Below, piece by piece: positions 6,473 through 11,363 of a stretch of DNA of 11,363 nucleotides. Location of the stretch: NCBI GenBank assembly GCA_046296435.1, contig JBKBLI010000081.1:1-11363 (forward strand), read 5' to 3'. The DNA comes from M3007 sp046296435. GTDB lineage: Bacteria; Bacteroidota; Bacteroidia; Chitinophagales; Saprospiraceae. Both the position numbers and the translations under genes were made by a program. Each line of letters begins with the position of its first letter. Within the stretch, counting starts at the first letter, position 1. The notes beneath the pieces are model-generated. The model searched no databases and had not been told where the DNA came from. It was given only the letters and a program-made list of their open reading frames with translations.

Positions 6473-6817
6473 AAGCGATACATTTTTTTATTTCTACGGC
6501 AAAATTTTTGCTGCCCGCGCGACCGCCCCGCCCCGAAGCGCACATATGCGGGGACCTGGGACCGGCTCAGACGCGCCGCCCGCGTGATTTATTTTCTTTT
6601 TTGGAGAAAAGGGCAAAGGCGTTAGCATACAGACCGGCCGGCATGCCCGCGCCCTCTTCTAATCGCGCCCTTGGCCCGCGCTTTTTTTTTTACTAAAAAA
6701 AACAAAACGACAATGAACCGCGGGGGAAAGCGCCGGTTTGTCGGGCGTTTTGCAGCGAAATCGCGCGCGCCATCTGTGGCAGATCTCTTTTGAAAGAAGC
6801 GAGCGTGGGGGCGCCGT
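6473..6817. other. Gene-free stretch between M28 peptidase and HsdR_N-like genes
   Basis: I see no supported gene. The notable feature is a T10-ACT-A8 tract at 6682-6702. Read from the M28 side, the A8 becomes a T-run that could help end transcription, but no convincing stem precedes it. No TAnnTTTG box for the HsdR_N-like gene was found. Confidence 0.5.
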
Positions 6818-8263
6818 TCAGAAATACCGGTCGAGCAGCCAAACCAATGCCGTCATACTCGCGGAGCCGAGTTCCAGCTCGCGTTGGTTGACGGCCTCAA
6901 ACACGTCGGCTGCCGTGTGGTGGTAGTCAAAGTAGCGCTGCGAATCGGGGCGATACCCGCAGAGCAGACCTTTGAGCGGCTTGAGCGGATTGATGTCGGC
7001 GCCCGATCCGCCGCGGGATAGCTCAAGGCCGTAAGGCTGCAGCAAGGGCGCGAACGCCTGCACCCGCTCGAAAAAATCGGCGATCACGTCTTCGTGCGCA
7101 TCAAAGCTGAATCCCCGCGGCGTAAACCCGCCGGCGTCGCTTTCGATGGCGCAGGGGTGAAACTCCCGGTGTTCCGCCGCAAGGCGCGCATACGCTGTGC
7201 CGCCGCGCAGTCCGTTTTCTTCATTCATAAACAGTACGCAACGGATCGTGCGGCGCGGGCGATATCCGATCCGTTTGAGCAAGCGCAGGACCTCCATGCT
7301 CTGCACGCAGCCCGCTCCGTCGTCGTGGGCGCCGTGGCCGACATCCCAGCTATCCAGATGTCCGCCCACCAGGATCACCTCGTCGGGCCGTTCGCTACCT
7401 CTTATCTCGCCAATTACGTTGTAGGACAACTTATCGGGCAGCGTTGCGCAGTACAATTTCATACTTACTTGAACGTCCTTTTCCTGCTGGAGCAGCGCGG
7501 AGAGGCGTTCGGCGTCGTTGGTGCTGATGGCCACTGCCGGAATGAGGGCATGGGTTGAATCGTAGATCAGGGTTCCGGTGTGGGGGTAGTCATCGAGCCG
7601 CAAGCCCATGGAACGCACCAAGACGCCCACGGCGCCGTACTTGGCGGCGCGCGAAGGGCCTTGCACCCGCTGATCGACGGCGCCGCCATAGGCGTGAAAC
7701 GTATGCAGCCGGGCGGCATCCATCGGGCGGTTGTAAAAAGCGATATTGCCCTTCAGGGCGCCCGCTTTGCCCAGCGAATCAAGGGCGCTCCAACTTTTGA
7801 TCTCGACCACCCTTCCCTTCGCCCTGCCGCCCACAGAGCCGCCGAGAGCCAAGCTATTTAGCCGAAAACCCGCGCGGCGTCCATTGTGCAACACCGCAAC
7901 CTCTTCGGGCTTGCCGCGCACCCAGTGGGGGACCATCACGGGCTGGAGCCATACCGAGTCTAAGCCCAGCGTATCCATCACGGCGCGGCTCCAGGCCACC
8001 GCTTTGTCGGCCGCTGCGCTGCCGCTCAGGCGATGGCCCACCCCATAGCAAAGGTCGCGCAGCCATGCATAGCAACGCCCGTCGGTCAGGGCCGCCTGAT
8101 ACAGTGCGGCGACGACCTCAGCGTCGCGGTTTGTCGCCTCGCCCGGCTGCGCCAGGCCCGAACCGGCAAAGGTGCATGCCAAAATAAGGACAAAAACGCG
8201 CTTTTTTGCTTGAAAAAAAATTTTTTTTGCGGACTTATTGTTTTTTATACACCAAGTGTGCAT
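6818..8263 (-). CDS. Secreted M28 family zinc metallopeptidase (carboxypeptidase Q-like)
   Basis: The 481-residue protein is a two-zinc exopeptidase of family M28, closest in layout to plasma glutamate carboxypeptidase (PGCP/CPQ). Active-site segments are intact: GGHLDSWDVG at 300-309 (ligand His302, catalytic-partner Asp304), HDDGAG at 313-318 (bridging Asp314), NEENGLRGG at 347-355 (catalytic Glu348, ligand Glu349), ESDAGG at 374-379 (ligand Asp376), and YHHTAAD at 447-453 (His ligand). Residues about 140-270 look like an inserted PA domain. Export is shown by a hydrophobic stretch at 23-38 ending GLAQ; LILAC at 26-30 is only a poor lipobox. The charged N-region before it is long (about 22 residues), yet no other ATG or good alternative start exists before the hydrophobic core. 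It likely degrades peptides in the periplasm or outside the cell. No operon partner is clear. Confidence 0.93.
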   Translation of the reverse strand: MHTWCIKNNKSAKKIFFQAKKRVFVLILACTFAGSGLAQPGEATNRDAEVVAALYQAALTDGRCYAWLRDLCYGVGHRLSGSAAADKAVAWSRAVMDTLGLDSVWLQPVMVPHWVRGKPEEVAVLHNGRRAGFRLNSLALGGSVGGRAKGRVVEIKSWSALDSLGKAGALKGNIAFYNRPMDAARLHTFHAYGGAVDQRVQGPSRAAKYGAVGVLVRSMGLRLDDYPHTGTLIYDSTHALIPAVAISTNDAERLSALLQQEKDVQVSMKLYCATLPDKLSYNVIGEIRGSERPDEVILVGGHLDSWDVGHGAHDDGAGCVQSMEVLRLLKRIGYRPRRTIRCVLFMNEENGLRGGTAYARLAAEHREFHPCAIESDAGGFTPRGFSFDAHEDVIADFFERVQAFAPLLQPYGLELSRGGSGADINPLKPLKGLLCGYRPDSQRYFDYHHTAADVFEAVNQRELELGSASMTALVWLLDRYF

Positions 8264-8270
8264 ACCTTTG
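8238..8270 (+). promoter_or_regulatory. Candidate plus-strand promoter (-33 and -7)
   Basis: TTG at 8238-8240 and TACCTTTG at 8263-8270 are separated by 22 bases, within the TTG-N17-23-TAnnTTTG pattern of Bacteroidota promoters. It is the only box in the window with a fitting -33 element. Its first base overlaps the ATG of the divergent M28 gene, so it would be transcribed away from that gene. Start is expected near 8276. Confidence 0.45.
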
Positions 8271-8275
8271 TGAAG

Positions 8276-8387
8276 TTGTTTTGAATAAAAAATTGATTGG
8301 AATTGCCGTTCCGTCGGTTTTGAAGATAAAAATTTGGTTTTATTTGGTTAGGGCTGGGGCGCGCTGTACGAGCGACGCCCCATTTTT
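8276..8387 (+). ncRNA. Candidate small RNA between a promoter and an intrinsic terminator
   Basis: The segment of about 112 bases begins where the plus-strand promoter would initiate and ends in a strong GC hairpin with a T-run. No convincing reading frame fills it. I do not recognise it as a known RNA family. It could instead be a short leader for downstream transcription. The start is approximate; the end is better defined. Confidence 0.35.
8355..8387 (+). terminator. Intrinsic terminator hairpin
   Basis: GGGGCGCGCT (8356-8365) pairs with AGCG-A-CGCCCC (8371-8381) with a single bulged A and a 5-base loop; a T-A pair closes the base at 8355/8382. Five T follow at 8383-8387. On the opposite strand no T-run follows the stem, so it acts, if at all, on plus-strand transcripts. 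Confidence 0.65.
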
Positions 8388-8797
8388 GTTTGGCGCAGAA
8401 ACTTTAGCTGCTGCAATTTTTAGGCGGCCGTCAGACCATTTCAGGGGTGAATGCCTCAAAAAACAAGTTAACCATAATTTTAATCCCCACAAAAATGAGA
8501 TTATTCCTATTATTGCAGTGTTTTTTGAGAAAACTTTACACTTCTGTGCAGCCATTTGACATTTTTGGGTATCTAACGACATCGTGATGAAAAATTGTTT
8601 GAGCGAGGATAGCCGGGCGAATGTCGGGCCGGGGGCTATTCGCTGAGGCATATTGCGCGAAGTTCGGCCGGCATGGTTTAGAGGCGCTGCAAGTAAGGCC
8701 TTTTTGCAAAAAAAGACGCGGCATGACCCGAAGATCAGTTTTTGGCGCTCAGAAGTTAACGACTGAATTTTAAAGCCGATTTAATTTCCAAATTTGT

Positions 8798-11363
8798 ATG
8801 CTTATGCGTTTTTGTACTTTTGTCCTTTCCATCTTGATTTCATTAGCGGCGCACACCCTAAGCGCGCAAACCAGCCCTGACAACATGGGCGTCATCGAAA
8901 TAGACGCTTACTTTCAGAGACATACCATTAGCGTCGAAACGCCCGGACAGATTCTTACGTTTAACAACCTGATTGTCGGCGAAACGTATCACTTTGTCAT
9001 ACCGGACGATCCCGGACTGGCGGGCTGTCGCCCGAAAGTTTCGATGCTCAGTCCCGATGCGACTTTGATGGAGGAACCTTCCGATCTTTTTGGCGTAAAA
9101 TTCGTGGCTGTGAGCGCAAGCCTTAGCGTCATGCTGAGCTACCCTTGCTCCTGGTCGGCCGACAACCCGCTCGCACATCCCATCTCGATAGCTTGCATGA
9201 CCTGCAGAAAGAGCAAACTGAAGGATTATATCTCATCAATGGATGTGGCTGTGCTTGAGGTGGGCGGCGCCAGCGCCGAAGAGTTGGTGCGCGACGTATT
9301 GATCGGCGGCGACTGCTTTGATATCGCTGGTTTGACTTTTTCCGGTTTTGGCGATCAGATCGGCACATTCAGCAACGGCCAAACCAATATTGGCATCGCC
9401 ACCGGCGTCATTATGGCCACCGGCGGCATTGGCGTAGCTCCGGGTCCGAACAACGCGCCCAATGCAAGCGCGGGTTATGGAGCCTCGACGCCCGACGCAG
9501 ACCTGCAATTGTTGTCCGGAAGCGGCGCCATCTTCGACAAAGCGGAGATCAGTTTTTCTTTTACGCCGACGCAATCGCCCGTACTTTTTGAATACGTATT
9601 TGCCTCTGAAGAGTACTGCGAGTATGTCAACTCCCAGTTCAACGATGCGTTTGGATTTTTCCTTTCCGGTCCGGGCATCAACGGTCCTTTCAGCGGCGCA
9701 GAGAATATAGCCCAAGTTGGCGGAGCATACGTAGCCATCAACAGCATCAACCACCTGGTCAACGCAGGTCTGTACGTCAACAACCAGCCTGCCGACCAAA
9801 ACCTATGCGGTCAGAACCCCGCCATGGGCGTCGCCGTCAACGAGGTTCAGTATGACGGGTTCACGCGGCGCCTCACCGCCATAGCCGCCGTGCAGCCCTG
9901 CCAGACCTACAATATCAAACTCAAAGTAGCCGACGTGGGCGACGGGATATTCGACTCGGCGGTGTTCCTGCGCGCCGGATCGTTCAGCGCCGGCGGCAAT
10001 GTGAGCGTACAATTTCAGGTCAATGGCGAACCGGCTAACGAGGTGTTTGAAGCTTGCGGGCAGGTACAGTTGATCTTTACCCGCGTGGGCGGCGGCACGC
10101 AGTCCATTCCGGTACAATTTACCATCGGCGGCACGGCCACGCCGGGCGTGGACTATACGCCTATTCCGCCCATCGTGGTGATTCCTTCCGGCCAGCAGCA
10201 AGCCATTGTCAACATCACGATCTTCAACGACATGATTCTGGAGGGCGAAGAAAGCATCATCATTACGCTTGCTAACCCCTGTTCGTGCCTGAATCCAGAA
10301 GAAATCCTGATCATCAAAGATCGCCCGCAACTGGACGCAATTGCCGATACCGTTTCGATATGCGGGCCAAGCGGGATCGCCACCGTAGGTGTGGCGGTGC
10401 TGGACGGCGTAGAACCATTCACCTTTCAGTGGTCCAACGGATCCACTTCGCAGGAGATCACGCCTTTTGTGCCGACCTCTACCAACTTCAGGGTAACGGT
10501 GACCGATGGCTGCGGCAGTACGGTGGTGCGCACGGCGCGGATTATCGTCAATCCGGTCCCGATTGCGCAACTTTTCCCGCCGGGACCGCAACTCTGCCCG
10601 GGCGGCAGCGCGCAAATCCCGATGAACTTCATTGGCCAAGGGCCATTCATTCTCAACTATACCATCAACGGCGTGCAGCAATTCCCCGTCGATGTACCAG
10701 GCAATCCTTTCTCTCTGACCGTCAACCAACCGGGACTGTATCAGATCATTGGACTGGAGGACAGTTTAGGGTGCCCGGGAACGGGGCAAGGGGTGGTGAC
10801 CGTCACCATGTCCAATCTGGCTTTCAACGGCACAGTCAACAATGTCTCCTGTTTTGGCCAAAACAACGGCTCGATCACCACCACCACCACCGGCGGCATA
10901 GCGCCGTATCAATACGTCTGGAGCGGCCCGGTCAATATACCCAACAACACCCAAAACCCCAACAACCTGCCGGCGGGAACCTACAACGTGACCATGACCG
11001 ACAGTAACAATTGCTCCCTTGTTCGGACATTCACGATCACGGCTCCGCAAGCGCTTAGCACATCGGTGGATAGTATTGCCGGCGTCAATTGCGCCAGTCC
11101 CAACGGCGGCGGTATTTTTATCAATGTAGGGGGCGGCACGCCCGGCTATACCTACCAGTGGAGCCATGGAGCCAACGTCCAAAACCCGCAAAATCTGCCG
11201 CAGGGTAATTATCAGGTGACCGTGACGGACGCCAACGGGTGCGCAAGTACCAACACCGCTTCGGTACCCGGCGACTTCAATGCGCCCGATGCCGTCGCCA
11301 GTGTCAGCGGCTCGCTGTCCTGCGTCGTCAACAGCTTGCAACTCAGCGGCGCCGGCTCCTCGC
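8798..11363 (+). CDS. Large secreted choice-of-anchor L / Calx-beta / SprB-repeat protein (5' part)
   Basis: The frame is open from the ATG at 8798 to the right edge, giving 855 residues. Residues 1-24 are a signal peptide ending LSAQ. Residues 25-150 form a domain I cannot name, with a CMTC pair at 133-136. Residues about 153-400 are a choice-of-anchor L domain: ELVRDVLIGGDCFDI, then GVIMATGGIGVAPGPNN, then FEYVFASEEYCEYVN. Residues about 408-508 look like a Calx-beta domain (TPGVDYTPIPPIVVIPSGQ, LEGEESIIITL). An Ig- or PKD-like region follows at about 510-670, then two SprB-type repeats at 678-753 and 757-824, and the start of another Ig-like domain. Such proteins in Bacteroidota are usually surface adhesins sent out by the type IX system, whose sorting tail would be at the missing C-terminus. 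An ATG at 8804 is an equal alternative start. The substrate or partner is unknown. Confidence 0.9.
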   Translation, partial: MLMRFCTFVLSILISLAAHTLSAQTSPDNMGVIEIDAYFQRHTISVETPGQILTFNNLIVGETYHFVIPDDPGLAGCRPKVSMLSPDATLMEEPSDLFGVKFVAVSASLSVMLSYPCSWSADNPLAHPISIACMTCRKSKLKDYISSMDVAVLEVGGASAEELVRDVLIGGDCFDIAGLTFSGFGDQIGTFSNGQTNIGIATGVIMATGGIGVAPGPNNAPNASAGYGASTPDADLQLLSGSGAIFDKAEISFSFTPTQSPVLFEYVFASEEYCEYVNSQFNDAFGFFLSGPGINGPFSGAENIAQVGGAYVAINSINHLVNAGLYVNNQPADQNLCGQNPAMGVAVNEVQYDGFTRRLTAIAAVQPCQTYNIKLKVADVGDGIFDSAVFLRAGSFSAGGNVSVQFQVNGEPANEVFEACGQVQLIFTRVGGGTQSIPVQFTIGGTATPGVDYTPIPPIVVIPSGQQQAIVNITIFNDMILEGEESIIITLANPCSCLNPEEILIIKDRPQLDAIADTVSICGPSGIATVGVAVLDGVEPFTFQWSNGSTSQEITPFVPTSTNFRVTVTDGCGSTVVRTARIIVNPVPIAQLFPPGPQLCPGGSAQIPMNFIGQGPFILNYTINGVQQFPVDVPGNPFSLTVNQPGLYQIIGLEDSLGCPGTGQGVVTVTMSNLAFNGTVNNVSCFGQNNGSITTTTTGGIAPYQYVWSGPVNIPNNTQNPNNLPAGTYNVTMTDSNNCSLVRTFTITAPQALSTSVDSIAGVNCASPNGGGIFINVGGGTPGYTYQWSHGANVQNPQNLPQGNYQVTVTDANGCASTNTASVPGDFNAPDAVASVSGSLSCVVNSLQLSGAGSS
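10829..11056 (+). repeat. SprB-type repeat 1 within the adhesin
   Basis: This unit shows the SprB pattern: VSCFGQNNGSI, then GGIAPYQYVWSG, then LPAGTYNVTMTDSNNC and a closing TITAP. It includes five consecutive ACC codons (10878-10892). Confidence 0.8.
11066..11269 (+). repeat. SprB-type repeat 2 within the adhesin
   Basis: A second, diverged copy of the same unit: VNCASPNGGGI, then GGGTPGYTYQWSHG, then LPQGNYQVTVTDANGC. The DNA of the two copies differs widely, so they are old repeats at the protein level. Confidence 0.75.

Larger units (their letters stand above)
8264..8797. other. Long intergenic region upstream of the adhesin gene
   Basis: Beyond the candidate small RNA, this 534-base stretch contains an imperfect hairpin at 8602-8644 (AGCGA and ATAGCC pairing with GGCTAT and TCGCT, two-base bulge) and AT-rich sequence around 8450-8600. 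Short frames on both strands carry no family-like signatures. No good TAnnTTTG box precedes the adhesin start; the nearest is a one-mismatch CAAATTTG at 8789-8796. Confidence 0.5.

Noticed and set aside
6713..6793. Small plus-strand frame of 26 residues beginning with ATG at 6713
   Set aside because: It is very short and arginine-rich, with no promoter box or ribosome site and no known relative.
8206..8559. Plus-strand frame of 117 residues
   Set aside because: It starts inside the M28 gene on the other strand, has a mixed unprotein-like composition and no recognisable motif.
8340..8651. Minus-strand frame of 103 residues with a hydrophobic middle
   Set aside because: It has no family signature, runs through the terminator hairpin, and contains none of the codon patterns of the other genes. 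It could be revisited if homologues were found.
9236..11341. Three long minus-strand reading frames (about 187, 308 and 191 residues) opposite the adhesin
   Set aside because: They are rich in His, Arg, Gly and Ala, show no family motifs, and lie antisense to a frame with a signal peptide and several recognisable domains. GC-rich codons on the plus strand remove stops from this antisense frame.

Overview
The window looks like a chromosomal segment of a Bacteroidota member, probably from the Saprospiria or a neighbouring class. Four things suggest this. Several genes carry the Bacteroidota-type -7 box TAnnTTTG just upstream of their starts. The starts lack clear Shine-Dalgarno sites. A large secreted protein combines a choice-of-anchor L domain, a Calx-beta-like domain and SprB-type repeats. 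A stand-alone HsdR N-terminal-like protein of a kind common in this phylum is also present. The assignment is inferred from sequence style, not from a database search.

Layout. At 1-326 (minus) is the N-terminal part of a PAS-domain protein, cut by the left edge and clearly more AT-rich than the rest. At 327-688 is an AT-rich gene-free stretch with a near-perfect long inverted repeat; composition changes to GC-rich around position 600. At 689-1117 (minus) is tsaE, for the t6A modification of tRNA. At 1279-2073 (plus) is a BtuF-like metal-receptor-fold protein without a signal peptide. At 2117-3034 (minus) is a secreted cyclophilin with an N-terminal PKD domain; it lies just behind a tRNA-Arg(TCT) gene (3063-3135, minus) and ends in a probable terminator. 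At 3438-5123 (plus) is a DEAD-box RNA helicase with a C-terminal DbpA-type RNA-binding domain. Then come three minus-strand genes: an FkbM-family methyltransferase (5172-5903), the HsdR_N-like protein (6020-6472) and a secreted M28 metallopeptidase (6818-8263). Positions 8264-8797 hold no convincing gene but do hold a promoter-plus-terminator pair that could define a small RNA. From 8798 to the right edge runs the open 5' part of the large secreted adhesin-like protein.

The genes do not form one pathway. The window is mostly housekeeping: tRNA modification, a tRNA, an RNA helicase and protein folding. To this are added envelope or secreted functions (peptidase, cyclophilin, adhesin). I found no CRISPR array, transposase, phage gene or recognisable defence operon. 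The items most worth a second look are the candidate small RNA at about 8238-8387, the long hairpin at 415-468 with the composition break beside it, and the unassigned N-terminal domain of the adhesin.
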